Of a stretch of 64,000 bases of DNA, positions 1-8,671 are shown one piece after another. Made by a program: the position numbers and the translations under genes. Source of the stretch: Virgibacillus_O xinjiangensis (GTDB lineage: Bacteria; Bacillota; Bacilli; Bacillales; Amphibacillaceae); NCBI RefSeq assembly GCF_042643145.1, contig NZ_JBHRSA010000041.1, positions 124,001 to 188,000 of the forward strand, read 5' to 3'. Below the pieces are notes generated by a model. It made no database searches. It was not told where the DNA came from and worked only from the letters and a program-made list of their open reading frames with translations. Position 1 is the first letter of the stretch, and every line of letters starts with the position of its first letter.

Positions 1-44
1 TAAAACCACGCACCGGCATACCTTTCCATACCTAAAAACCCTTA

Positions 45-1235
45 TTATTTGTCCATCGCTAGGTAACTGCACGCAACATGGCCTACCGATTTGGCTGCGA
101 CAAGAATTGCATCTTCATCTATATCAAATTTCGGATGATGGTTGAAGTATGGTTCTTCCATCCCCTTTGGTGTACAAGCAATATAAAAGTAAGAACCAGG
201 AACCTTCTCCAGGAAATACGCAAAATCATCTGATGGTGCCATCTTAGGGAATTCTTTTACTTCCTTAATATCCTCATCTTCAACTTCTTTCAACGTATCT
301 GCTACAAAAGTAGTCAATTCCGGGTCATTGTACAATGGAGGATAATCATGTTCATATGTGAGTTCACAGGTTACACCGAATAATTCCTCCACCCCTCTTA
401 CAACCCGGTGAAATTCTTTATCGATCACTTCTTTTGTTTCATCATTTGAAAAACGTATGTCCCCTTCCAGTTCGATACTGTCTTTGATCACGTTAAAGGT
501 TCCTTTTCCATCAAATGAACCAACTGTCACTACACCGGCATTCAGTGGATTCACTCTGCGGCTGACGATCGATTGGACAGCAGTTACAAAATAAGACCCG
601 GCTACAATAGCATCATTTGCCTTATGCGGTGAAGAGCCATGCCCTCCACTCGCCTGAATCTTGAGTTTAAAATAAGCCCGGCCATTAAAGGAATATCCAC
701 TATGATAGCCAACCGTACCGGCAGGCCCCATCGGCAGAACATGGATGCCAAAGATGGCATCTACATCATCCAGTGCCCCTGCTTCCACGATACTTTTTGC
801 TCCTCCGGGAGGCACTTCTTCTGCATGTTGGTGAATGATTTTCACGGTACCCTGCATGTCATTTTTCAATTCCGCAAGACAATCTGCCAGAACCATCAGG
901 TAGGCTGTATGTGCATCATGCCCACATGCATGCATCACTCCTTCGTTTTTTGACTTGAAAGGAACATCAGCTTCCTCAGTGATAGGAAGTGCATCGAAGT
1001 CTGCCCGCAATGCCAAGGTCTTACCTTGCTTGGCGCCTTTGATCGTGACAACGATTCCATGGCCATTTCCCACCTCCGTTTCCACCTCTACATCCTTATC
1101 CTTGTAAAATTCAGCGATATATTCCGCTGTTTTATCCTCTTCAAATGAGAGCTCAGGATTCTCGTGCAAATGACGGCGGATCTCAATCATTTCATCTTCT
1201 CGCTCTTCCAACATTTTCATCAATTGTTCTTTCAA
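45..1235 (-). CDS. M20 family amidohydrolase (N-acyl-amino-acid hydrolase type)
   Basis: Metal-dependent amidohydrolase of the peptidase M20D / HipO-YxeP type, expected to release an amino acid from an N-acyl or hippurate-like conjugate in the cytoplasm. The metal-binding landmarks are visible: RADFDALP, a MHACGHDAH motif, a QHAEEVPPGG stretch carrying the catalytic Glu, a central dimerisation lid, and a C-terminal FNHHPKFDIDED with the last metal His. Length fits the family (about 390-400 aa). The TTG at 1235 is preferred because AAAGGAG lies about 9 nt upstream; ATG codons at 1241 and 1244 are too close to that site, and the ATG at 1259 has no clear ribosome site. It is followed by an MFS gene on the same strand, transcribed before it (the MFS gene lies upstream), so the two may be co-transcribed. 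The substrate cannot be told from sequence. Confidence 0.92.
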   Translation of the reverse strand: MKEQLMKMLEEREDEMIEIRRHLHENPELSFEEDKTAEYIAEFYKDKDVEVETEVGNGHGIVVTIKGAKQGKTLALRADFDALPITEEADVPFKSKNEGVMHACGHDAHTAYLMVLADCLAELKNDMQGTVKIIHQHAEEVPPGGAKSIVEAGALDDVDAIFGIHVLPMGPAGTVGYHSGYSFNGRAYFKLKIQASGGHGSSPHKANDAIVAGSYFVTAVQSIVSRRVNPLNAGVVTVGSFDGKGTFNVIKDSIELEGDIRFSNDETKEVIDKEFHRVVRGVEELFGVTCELTYEHDYPPLYNDPELTTFVADTLKEVEDEDIKEVKEFPKMAPSDDFAYFLEKVPGSYFYIACTPKGMEEPYFNHHPKFDIDEDAILVAAKSVGHVACSYLAMDK

Positions 1236-1293
1236 GAACATCATCTCCTTTCGATTCATGGCCAAGCAGGACAAGACAAACCTGTCCTGCTAA

Positions 1294-2706
1294 TCAAGTA
1301 CGTTGTTCGATGACTTTGCCCGATTTCTTTCTTTTCTTGGAATCGCTTGGGATCAGTATCAAAACGGATAACAGCGATACAGCAGCGAAAGCTACATTCG
1401 TGATGATTCCGACGGTTGCGGATATATGAACATTGCTCGCTGCTGCCACAGTACTATATACGGTAGCAGAAATCGCGATACCAAAAGCGTTTCCTAAAGA
1501 ACTTGCCATTTTATACACACCGGAAGCTTCTCCAACCTTTTCATCTGGTGCTGCAGCAACTGCAGTATCTGTCGATGGTGTTGCATACATGCCAAGTCCT
1601 AAGCCGAATAGCACAAATCCGACAAAGACGGTGATGGTGTAAATAACACCTGGTAAAAATGTCAATCCCATCACGGCAACACCAACCAACGTAATGGACG
1701 ACCCCCAAATCATCGGCTTTTTGGCACCAGTCTTTTGCATTAATTTTTCACCAACACGAATCATGCCCAGGACGGCAATCAGATAACCGATAGAAAGCAT
1801 CCCAGATTGAAATTCAGTGAACCCACGACCTACTTGTACATACGTATTAGCTACAATCAATGTACCTGCAACGGCATTTAACAGGAAATTGGAGACAGTA
1901 GCACCAGTATATGGTTTGTTTTTAAATATTTCAAAGTCGATTAGAGCATGTTCTCTGTTTGACTCATATTTTACGAACACAATTACCCCTGCAATCGATA
2001 CTGCCGCCAAAATGAGTGTCGGCAGACTAGTCCATCCAAAGTCTGCACCTTGTGTAATAACGACATTGATTGCAACCATGGTGATGATGAAGATTCCCAA
2101 CCCACCGTAATCGAACGAGAATTTCCCAGATGTTTTAGCTTTGCTTTCCGGAACTTCCCTGATCAGCCACATCGCTAGCAAGGCGAAAATAATAGAGAAT
2201 ATGAAAATCCACTTCCACCCCATGTACGTTGCAATGGCTCCTCCGGCAAAGGAAGTTATTCCAGAACCTCCCCACGAACCGATGGACCAGTAGCTGAGTG
2301 CTCGTTGTCTTTCTGCACCTTCGAAATAGGCTTTCATCAAAGCAATGGTAGCAGGCATGATACATGCAGCAGATAACCCTTGCAGTACACGTCCGATAAT
2401 CAACAATACGGCACCTTGTGCAAGCACTAGGAGCAGTGAACCAACCACGCTTAAAATCAAACCCACGTAGGTTATTTTCTTCCTCCCCACTCTGTCTGCT
2501 AAACCACCTGCCACAACAATGAACAGTCCAGAAAAGAGGGAAGTCAAACTGATGGCAATGTTTAACGCAGTCATCTCAACCCCTAGATCCTCTTGTACTG
2601 CAGGAACAATATTTACCATTGCTTGAGCAAATAACCAGAATGTAATGACACCAAATACGATTCCTGCAATCATCTTATTTGTACCTTGATAACTGGTACT
2701 TTCCAT
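1294..2706 (-). CDS. MFS drug/metabolite exporter, DHA2-like
   Basis: 470-aa integral membrane transporter of the major facilitator superfamily. Residues 1-30 lead into the first helix; the loop 2-3 signature GGLADRVGRKKITY and the antiporter-type motif in helix 5 (GRVLQGLSAACIMPATIAL) are of the QacA/SdrM-like DHA2 proton-antiporter group. The hydrophobic segment count looks like 12-14 helices. The C-terminus is short, basic and cytoplasmic (SKKRKKSGK). An M20 amidohydrolase lies 58 bp downstream on the same strand, so export of, or defence against, an acylated compound is possible but unproven. The start ATG at 2706 has GGAGG upstream. It is oriented divergently from the CoA-disulfide reductase gene. 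Confidence 0.9.
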   Translation of the reverse strand: MESTSYQGTNKMIAGIVFGVITFWLFAQAMVNIVPAVQEDLGVEMTALNIAISLTSLFSGLFIVVAGGLADRVGRKKITYVGLILSVVGSLLLVLAQGAVLLIIGRVLQGLSAACIMPATIALMKAYFEGAERQRALSYWSIGSWGGSGITSFAGGAIATYMGWKWIFIFSIIFALLAMWLIREVPESKAKTSGKFSFDYGGLGIFIITMVAINVVITQGADFGWTSLPTLILAAVSIAGVIVFVKYESNREHALIDFEIFKNKPYTGATVSNFLLNAVAGTLIVANTYVQVGRGFTEFQSGMLSIGYLIAVLGMIRVGEKLMQKTGAKKPMIWGSSITLVGVAVMGLTFLPGVIYTITVFVGFVLFGLGLGMYATPSTDTAVAAAPDEKVGEASGVYKMASSLGNAFGIAISATVYSTVAAASNVHISATVGIITNVAFAAVSLLSVLILIPSDSKKRKKSGKVIEQRT

Positions 2707-2896
2707 AATGATCCTCCTTTTTAAAAACTCGAATTCGTTCTCGAGAAATTGATCTCCACTCTTTTTTTATCATCTGCTTTCCACGGTAAAATTAATTCAG
2801 AGAATAAATGGAAATCCTTTTGTCCATACATTCGGAGAAAAAACTCAGCCTTCTTTAGATAAAGTCGGAACTTTAAGAGCAGCGAATAAGATTCAG

Positions 2897-2925
2897 TTGA
2901 CATTATACCCCGACAGGTATATTAT
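2897..2925 (+). promoter_or_regulatory. sigma-A promoter of cdr with a palindrome in the spacer
   Basis: TTGACA at 2897-2902 and TATTAT at 2920-2925 are separated by exactly 17 bp. The spacer contains the inverted repeat ATACC-N6-GGTAT (2905-2920) with extra C residues inside, resembling operators of the CsoR/CstR family (copper or persulfide sensors). A repressor bound there would block RNA polymerase. No CsoR/CstR gene is adjacent. Confidence 0.6.
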
Positions 2926-2966
2926 TAACGCATAACTTAATTATGGGTAAAACAGGAGATGAAAGC

Positions 2967-4616
2967 ATGCAAAAGAAAATCGTCATTGTAGGTGGAGTTG
3001 CTGGAGGATCAACTGCTGCAGCACGGTTAAGGAGACTGGACGAACATGCAGAGATCGTCATGTTCGAAAAAGGGGAACACATATCCTTTGCGAATTGCGG
3101 ATTACCTTACTATATAGGAGAAACCATCAAAGACCGTCAAAAATTACTGGTTCAAACGGTCGAAAGTATGGCTAGCAGATACAAATTGGATATACGGACG
3201 TTCAGTGAAGTTATCCAAATCAACCGTGAAAAAAGATCCCTTGTAGTGAGAAATGTACAAACGAATGAAAAGTATGAAGAAACGTTTGATGAATTGATTC
3301 TCTCACCTGGGGCAAGGCCGATCGTCCCTCCCATACCAGGTATTGAGGACGCTGCCGCTCTCTTCACTTTACGAAACATCCCTGATACAGACCGTATCAA
3401 GTCGTTTATCGACAACGAAAAGCCGAAACATGCGGTGGTCGTGGGCGGGGGCTTTATAGGATTGGAGATGGCAGAAAACCTCCATGAAAGAGGTATGGAG
3501 GTAACTGTTGTGGAAATGGCGGAGCAGGTAATGGCCCCGCTTGATTATGAAATGGCAGCTATCATTCATAAGCATTTGAAAGAAAAAGGCATCCATCTCC
3601 TCTTGAACGATGGGGTCAAGTCTTTTGAGGAAAACGGTACAAAGGTAATCACTCAAAATGGTACGGAAATCACCACAGATTTCATCCTTCTGTCTATCGG
3701 GGTCCGTCCAGAAAATGAGCTGGCAAAAGAAGCTGGACTAGACGTCGGGAAACGGGGTGGAATTCAAGTAAATGAATATTTGCAAACCAATGACCCGAAT
3801 ATATATGCAATCGGTGATGCGATTGAAGTGAAGGACTATATGAATGGGCAACCAGCCATGGTTCCACTGGCATGGCCGGCGAACAGGCAGGGCCGGGCTG
3901 TAGCTGATAACATCTATGGAAAAAAAGTAAGCTATAAAGGGACACTTGGAACATCCATTGCAAAAGTATTTGATTACACAGTAGCTGTTACTGGTAATAA
4001 TGAAAAAACGTTGGATCGTTTAGGAATTTCACACGAAGTTGTCCACGTTCATCCTGTTTCCCATGCTGGATATTACCCGGGTGCCTCCCCGATTGCACTT
4101 AAGCTTGTTTTTGATAAAGTAACAGGGACTATTTACGGAGCACAAGCAGTTGGTAAAGAAGGTGTCGATAAACGGATCGATATCATCGCAACTGCCATCA
4201 AAGGCGGCTTAACCGTCCTTGATTTGCCTGATTTGGAATTGGCCTATGCTCCGCCTTATTCTTCAGCAAAAGACCCTGTCAATATGGCAGGATATGTTGC
4301 CAGCAATATTGTAGAAAGCGGCTTAGAAACCGTCCAATGGAGTGAAATTGATGAGATAGTAGCTAATGGTGGTACTTTGATCGATGTTCGTAACCCAGCT
4401 GAGCTGGAAAATGGGTTCATTGAAGGAGCCAAAAACATTCCGGTTGATACGTTACGAGAGCATCTGCTGGAGCTTCCGAAAGACGAAACAATTTATGTAA
4501 ATTGCCAGGTTGGCCTGCGGGGGTATATCGCAACACGGATTTTAGAAGAGAATGGTTTCACTGTGAAAAACTTGGATGGTGGCTGGAAAACCTATGCCCA
4601 AGTATTTAATGACTAA
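2967..4616 (+). CDS. cdr: CoA-disulfide (persulfide) reductase with C-terminal rhodanese domain
   Basis: Flavin-dependent pyridine-nucleotide disulfide reductase fused to rhodanese (CoADR-RHD), reducing CoA disulfide or CoA persulfide with NAD(P)H; CoA is the main small thiol redox buffer in many Firmicutes. Residues 5-20 are the FAD GxGxxG region (GGVAGGSTAAARLRR); the single redox cysteine is Cys44 in SFANCGLPYYIG; residues about 148-180 bind NAD(P)H (VVVGGGFIGLEMAENL); the dimerisation domain follows; residues about 455-549 form the rhodanese with active Cys513 in VNCQVGLRG. The start at 2967 has AGGAG 7 nt upstream, and an upstream ATG at 2943 is less likely. It is a single gene between its own promoter and a hairpin terminator. 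The fused rhodanese points to sulfane-sulfur handling. Confidence 0.93.
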   Translation: MQKKIVIVGGVAGGSTAAARLRRLDEHAEIVMFEKGEHISFANCGLPYYIGETIKDRQKLLVQTVESMASRYKLDIRTFSEVIQINREKRSLVVRNVQTNEKYEETFDELILSPGARPIVPPIPGIEDAAALFTLRNIPDTDRIKSFIDNEKPKHAVVVGGGFIGLEMAENLHERGMEVTVVEMAEQVMAPLDYEMAAIIHKHLKEKGIHLLLNDGVKSFEENGTKVITQNGTEITTDFILLSIGVRPENELAKEAGLDVGKRGGIQVNEYLQTNDPNIYAIGDAIEVKDYMNGQPAMVPLAWPANRQGRAVADNIYGKKVSYKGTLGTSIAKVFDYTVAVTGNNEKTLDRLGISHEVVHVHPVSHAGYYPGASPIALKLVFDKVTGTIYGAQAVGKEGVDKRIDIIATAIKGGLTVLDLPDLELAYAPPYSSAKDPVNMAGYVASNIVESGLETVQWSEIDEIVANGGTLIDVRNPAELENGFIEGAKNIPVDTLREHLLELPKDETIYVNCQVGLRGYIATRILEENGFTVKNLDGGWKTYAQVFND

Positions 4617-4636
4617 ATATTAATGGCCTATGATTG

Positions 4637-4672
4637 TAGAGCCGGCCCACCTAGGGTCGGCTCTATATATTG
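4637..4672 (+). terminator. terminator after cdr
   Basis: An 8-bp perfect stem TAGAGCCG/CGGCTCTA (4637-4644 with 4658-4665) is extended by an inner CCC/GGG, then followed by an A/T-rich tail. The T-run is weak. Confidence 0.6.
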
Positions 4673-4767
4673 ATTTTATCGTTCTGCATGGATATAGACT
4701 AACTCTTTTCACTGAATGAAGTGATGTACATGGAACATGGATTTGCTAGGCCCGATTACGCTTACAC

Positions 4768-4796
4768 TTGCAATTCAAAACAATGATATATATAAT
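4768..4796 (+). promoter_or_regulatory. promoter of the trpS T-box transcript
   Basis: TTGCAA (4768-4773) and TATAAT (4791-4796) with a 17-bp spacer lie just upstream of the leader RNA. Confidence 0.7.
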
Positions 4797-4802
4797 AGTA
4801 AA

Positions 4803-5012
4803 AAAATACATACCATCGGCGATGAAGAAGAGAAAGTACATGTACCCGCTGATTTGAAGAGAGCTTGTGGTTGGTGAAAACAAGCATCAAGGTAATTTGG
4901 AATTGGACTTCCGAGCTGACAAAAAAGTAAAGTGATCTTACAAATTGTAAGGTAATTAGGGTGGCACCGCGGTTCATTCGTCCCTGTTTTTCAAGGGAAC
5001 AATGAGCTTTTT
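4803..5012 (+). ncRNA. T-box leader riboswitch, tRNA-Trp specific
   Basis: Classical T-box order: GATGAAGAAGAGAAAGTA at the base of stem I, AGAGAG...GGTTGGTGAAAA in the apical part, then a specifier region with TGG (Trp codon) at 4904-4906 between GGAAT and ACTTCCGAG. The antiterminator T-box GGGTGGCACCGCGG follows (about 4960-4973), then a terminator built on CATT..TCCCT / AGGGA..AATG and a T run near 5005. Uncharged tRNA-Trp would bind specifier and T-box and allow read-through into trpS. Confidence 0.92.
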
Positions 5013-5089
5013 TAATGCAAAAAAAAGATCCTGTCCACAAGGGATCTACTATCTAACCATATATCATTGAAGAAGACGGAGGCAAAACG

Positions 5090-6094
5090 ATGAAAACGAT
5101 ATTTTCCGGAATCCAGCCAAGTGGTACATTGACCCTGGGCAACTATTTGGGAGCCTTGAAGCAGTTTGTGGAATTACAGGAAGACCATGACTGCTATTTC
5201 TGCATTGTGGATGAGCATGCCATTACGGTACCACAGGACCGATTGGAATTAAGAAATAACATTAAATCTCTGGCGGCATTGTACTTGGCGTCAGGAATCG
5301 ACCCTAAGAAATCGACCTTATTCATCCAGTCCGAAGTAGGTGCACACACCCAATTGGGATGGATGCTGCAATCGATCAGTTATATCGGCGAATTGGAACG
5401 GATGACCCAGTTCAAGGACAAATCATCCAAATCAGCTGGAAAGGAAGCAGTGTCGGCCGGTCTGTTGACTTATCCACCGTTGATGGCATCCGATATTCTC
5501 CTGTATAACACGGATATCGTTCCTGTTGGGGAAGATCAGAAACAGCATCTGGAACTAACCAGAGACCTGGCACAGCGCTTTAACAATAAGTTCAATGATA
5601 TCTTCACCATTCCAGAAGCACGTATTCCTAAAGTCGGTGCGAGGATAATGTCTTTGCAGGAACCCACTAAAAAAATGAGCAAATCCGATGAAAACCAGAA
5701 AGGGTTCATATCCATGCTGGACGAACCGAAGAGAATTGAGAAAAAAATCAAGAGTGCGGTGACAGATTCTGAAGGAATTGTGAAATATGACAAAGAGAAT
5801 AAACCGGGCATTTCCAACTTATTGACCATCTATTCCAGCTGTTCAGGCGAGACTGTGGAAGAATTAGAGGCAAAGTATGAAGGGAAAGGCTATGGCGATT
5901 TCAAGCAAGATACAGCCAATGCAGTCATTCAGCTTCTCGAGCCGATCCAGCAAAAATATAATGAATTGATCAACTCAGCCGAGTTGGACGATATTTTGGA
6001 TGAAGGTGCCGACAAAGCGGCATACACCGCCAACAAGACACTACGAAAAGCGAAAAAAGCAATGGGTCTTGGCAGAGTAAAGAAGAAAAAGTAA
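5090..6094 (+). CDS. trpS: tryptophanyl-tRNA synthetase
   Basis: Cytoplasmic class I aminoacyl-tRNA synthetase charging tRNA-Trp. 334 aa, the usual bacterial length. The HIGH-like signature is in SGTLTLGNYLGALK near the N-terminus, and KMSKSDENQ is the KMSKS ATP-binding loop at about residues 194-202. The GEDQKQH segment is typical of TrpRS. The upstream Trp T-box with a TGG specifier independently supports the assignment and indicates control by tRNA-Trp charging. Start has GGAGG spaced 8 nt away. A strong hairpin terminator follows. Confidence 0.98.
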   Translation: MKTIFSGIQPSGTLTLGNYLGALKQFVELQEDHDCYFCIVDEHAITVPQDRLELRNNIKSLAALYLASGIDPKKSTLFIQSEVGAHTQLGWMLQSISYIGELERMTQFKDKSSKSAGKEAVSAGLLTYPPLMASDILLYNTDIVPVGEDQKQHLELTRDLAQRFNNKFNDIFTIPEARIPKVGARIMSLQEPTKKMSKSDENQKGFISMLDEPKRIEKKIKSAVTDSEGIVKYDKENKPGISNLLTIYSSCSGETVEELEAKYEGKGYGDFKQDTANAVIQLLEPIQQKYNELINSAELDDILDEGADKAAYTANKTLRKAKKAMGLGRVKKKK

Positions 6095-6130
6095 AGGAAG
6101 CCAGCACCTGCTGCTTATATACATCCCATC

Positions 6131-6169
6131 AATAAAAGCCGAATACCTCCTTGGTATTCGGCTTTTATT
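6131..6169. terminator. bidirectional terminator between trpS and the yjbA homologue
   Basis: A 17-bp perfect stem with a 5-nt loop (AATAAAAGCCGAATACC / its complement) with A and T runs on both sides. It serves trpS and the convergent gene. Confidence 0.9.
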
Positions 6170-6184
6170 ATTAGCGTTTCAGGA

Positions 6185-6946
6185 CTAATTTTGCTTCGAT
6201 TTACTTTCTTCCGTATCCTGTTCCATCTCGTACATTTTCTCCAAAAATGGCTGTCCTTTTACGATCTTCGCACATAATTCTTCGTGGGAGGGGCTCCACC
6301 CGTCTTTTACCCCATGGTATAATGCTTTCCAGACCTTGTCTTCGTCCATAAAACGGATATAGGGGTAATTCTTTGGGTCCCATTCTGTCAGCCAATAACG
6401 AAGCTCTTCCAGATTATTGGCTGTCCGCAGCTGATCAAGCCCCATCATCAAGAGGTGTTTCAGCTGTCTCTCCCTTCTTGTCAACCCGAATATCAGCTCA
6501 GGGGACAAGGAGAGGATGTGGTACTCCTTTTCATAATCGCCAGCTTCAAATTGGAACGACTGTGGCTTGGATTTTTTTATCATATCATATACCATCTGTT
6601 CCTGCCTTGGAATCAGACGGCTCTTCCGGACGGGAATCTGATAGCCGATAGTGTCGATTGCAAGGATATCATTTCCATCTGTCAGTACTGCACCATATTC
6701 CAATACGGTACGCTCCTGTCCTTTACGGGTGTACGCACGTCGATAGATCGAATCAAGCATTGGCTTAGGCAGGTCTTGCATGTCGTTTTCAATGTAGTGG
6801 TATAAATCTTCTGTTATGTACAAGAGCGGAACCTGATCCATTAACTCGATTTTATCCTCTTTTCGCCATTCATGAAAATGGCAGACACTGTAACCATTCT
6901 CTTCCCCTTCGAACCAATTGACCCAAACATCATGCATGTACATCAT
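6185..6946 (-). CDS. yjbA: YjbA-like protein (DUF3603)
   Basis: 253-aa cytoplasmic protein of unknown function, similar in length and context to B. subtilis YjbA, which also neighbours trpS. It has no signal peptide or membrane segment. Visible features are an aromatic N-terminus (HDVWVNWFEGEENGYSVCHFHEW), a central beta-rich block (GAVLTDGNDILAIDTIGYQIPVRKSRLIPRQ), and a helical acidic C-terminus. ATG 6946 is chosen because GAGGG lies 6-7 nt before it; ATG at 6943 or 6937 and a TTG at 6952 are possible. Assignment to DUF3603 is by resemblance, not by search. Confidence 0.75.
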   Translation of the reverse strand: MMYMHDVWVNWFEGEENGYSVCHFHEWRKEDKIELMDQVPLLYITEDLYHYIENDMQDLPKPMLDSIYRRAYTRKGQERTVLEYGAVLTDGNDILAIDTIGYQIPVRKSRLIPRQEQMVYDMIKKSKPQSFQFEAGDYEKEYHILSLSPELIFGLTRRERQLKHLLMMGLDQLRTANNLEELRYWLTEWDPKNYPYIRFMDEDKVWKALYHGVKDGWSPSHEELCAKIVKGQPFLEKMYEMEQDTEESKSKQN

Positions 6947-7023
6947 ATACAACCCTCGCTTTGTAAACTGAACTTACGATACATTATGGCCAGCAAATGG
7001 AAATTTATTCAGATTACGTCGCC

Positions 7024-7230
7024 TTAAAATCTGTTTGGGAATCGATAAATGATGATCGACATGATCAAGAGGCCAATCGGAAGCAGATATGTTTCCATCC
7101 TCCCCTTGACAAAAACGAAATAGTCCAGCCAGGACAAACCTGCAGGCAAGAAATTCAAATAAGCAATCAGTGTTACGCCACCCGAAACAGCCAGCCCGAA
7201 ACCAATAAGAAACAGGAAAATATACCCCAT
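7024..7230 (-). CDS. small two-helix membrane protein
   Basis: A 68-aa hydrophobic protein with two predicted transmembrane helices (about residues 2-27 and 47-62) separated by a short loop with VKGRMETY. Function is not recognised. The start at 7230 is preceded by a GAGGTGTGG site; an in-frame GTG at 7239 overlaps that site. It sits between yjbA and the fabHF operon, where B. subtilis also has small hypothetical genes. Confidence 0.6.
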   Translation of the reverse strand: MGYIFLFLIGFGLAVSGGVTLIAYLNFLPAGLSWLDYFVFVKGRMETYLLPIGLLIMSIIIYRFPNRF

Positions 7231-7363
7231 CGTCTCCACACCTCAAATTCTTTTGCTCGTCCACAAACTATTAGTCTAGTCTATGCCGAGTGGACAAGGT
7301 TCATGACTGACTATGTTTATGCAGCTTTTGCCTGCTAAGGACAACAGCTCTGTTCCGGATATG

Positions 7364-7396
7364 TAAAAAAAACCCGACCGATGGTAAAGGCCGGGT
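7364..7396 (-). terminator. terminator of the fabH-fabF operon
   Basis: On the minus strand AACCCGGCC / GACCGGGTT-type pairing (7371-7396) is followed by a run of eight T. Confidence 0.85.
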
Positions 7397-7403
7397 TCAT
7401 CTA

Positions 7404-8642
7404 TTATTGATATTTTTTAAAAACAAGTGCAACATTATGGCCGCCAAACCCGAGTGAGTTGCTTACAACTGTGTTGACTTCCTGTTCCCTTGCCTCGTTC
7501 GGCACATAATCCAGATCACAGTCCGGATCAGGTGTCTCATAATTGATGGTAGCTGGAATGATACCATCCTCTATTGCTTTTATAGAAATTACGGATTCTA
7601 TTCCTCCGGCTGCGCCAAGGAGATGCCCGGTCATTGACTTTGTGGACGATACAGCCAACTTGTGGGCATGTTCTCCAAATACAGTCTTGATGGCTTCCGT
7701 TTCATACTTGTCATTCAGTGCAGTGCTCGTTCCATGGGCATTGATATAATCTATCATTTCAGGAGCTACACCGGCATCATCAAGTGCCTGCTGCATCGCA
7801 CGTGCCGCACCTTCTCCATGCTCAGCTGGGGCAGTGATATGATAAGCATCCCCGGTCGCTCCATATCCGGCAATCTCTCCATAAATATGAGCATCACGTT
7901 CCAAGGCGGACTCCAATGTTTCAAGAATCAATATGCCTGACCCTTCTCCCATGACAAAACCATCCCTGTCTTTGTCGAACGGGCGGCTTGCCTTTTGCGG
8001 ATCATCATTCAGGGAGAGTGCTTTAGCAGAGGAGAAGCCGGCGAAAGCCATATTGGAAATTGGTGCCTCAGTTCCTCCAGCGATGATATAATCAGCATCT
8101 CCACGCTGTACAGCCTTGTATGCATCACCAATTGAATTGGCTCCGGAGGCACATGCTGTTACCGTACAAGAATTGATTCCTTTGGCTCCTGTCTGTATGG
8201 ATACCTGGCCTGCAGCCATGTCCGGAATCATCATCGGTACGAAGAAAGGACTGACCCGCTTTGGTCCCTTTTCCAACAGCTTCGTATGCTGGTCCTCCCA
8301 TGTCTTCATTCCCCCGATCCCTGAGCCGATCCATACTCCGACTCGGTGAGCATTACTGTCATCGATGGTCAAGCCTGCATCTTCCAAGGCCATTTTTGAA
8401 GCGGCAACCGCATATTGAGTGAAAGGATCCATCTTGCGTACATCCTTTTTATCGATGTACTGTGCCGGATCAAAGTCTTTCACTTCACCGGCGACTTTTG
8501 CCGGGTATTCGTCTTTGTTCACTTTGGTTACAAAATCAATGCCGGAAGTACCTGCAATAAGATTTTGCCACATTGTTTTCGTGTCGTTACCGATTGGAGA
8601 GATTGACCCAAGCCCGGTAATGACCACCCTTCTCTGTTCCAT
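7404..8642 (-). CDS. fabF: beta-ketoacyl-ACP synthase II
   Basis: Elongating condensing enzyme of type II fatty acid synthesis, joining malonyl-ACP to acyl-ACP in the cytoplasm. 412 aa. The Cys-His-His triad is visible: nucleophile Cys in TVTACASGANS, first His in NAHGTSTALND, second His in KSMTGHLLGAAGG. The start ATG 8642 has GAGGAGG 9 nt upstream; the longer upstream reading (to 8705) overlaps fabH and has no ribosome site. It lies 29 bp after fabH and is almost certainly co-transcribed from the promoter at 9629-9677. Confidence 0.97.
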   Translation of the reverse strand: MEQRRVVITGLGSISPIGNDTKTMWQNLIAGTSGIDFVTKVNKDEYPAKVAGEVKDFDPAQYIDKKDVRKMDPFTQYAVAASKMALEDAGLTIDDSNAHRVGVWIGSGIGGMKTWEDQHTKLLEKGPKRVSPFFVPMMIPDMAAGQVSIQTGAKGINSCTVTACASGANSIGDAYKAVQRGDADYIIAGGTEAPISNMAFAGFSSAKALSLNDDPQKASRPFDKDRDGFVMGEGSGILILETLESALERDAHIYGEIAGYGATGDAYHITAPAEHGEGAARAMQQALDDAGVAPEMIDYINAHGTSTALNDKYETEAIKTVFGEHAHKLAVSSTKSMTGHLLGAAGGIESVISIKAIEDGIIPATINYETPDPDCDLDYVPNEAREQEVNTVVSNSLGFGGHNVALVFKKYQ

Positions 8643-8671
8643 ATGGTCTGCCTCCTCTAATGGTTGTTCGT

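Noticed and set aside
2721..2903. 60-codon minus-strand ORF between the MFS gene and cdr
   Set aside because: No ribosome site, and it overlaps the cdr promoter region.
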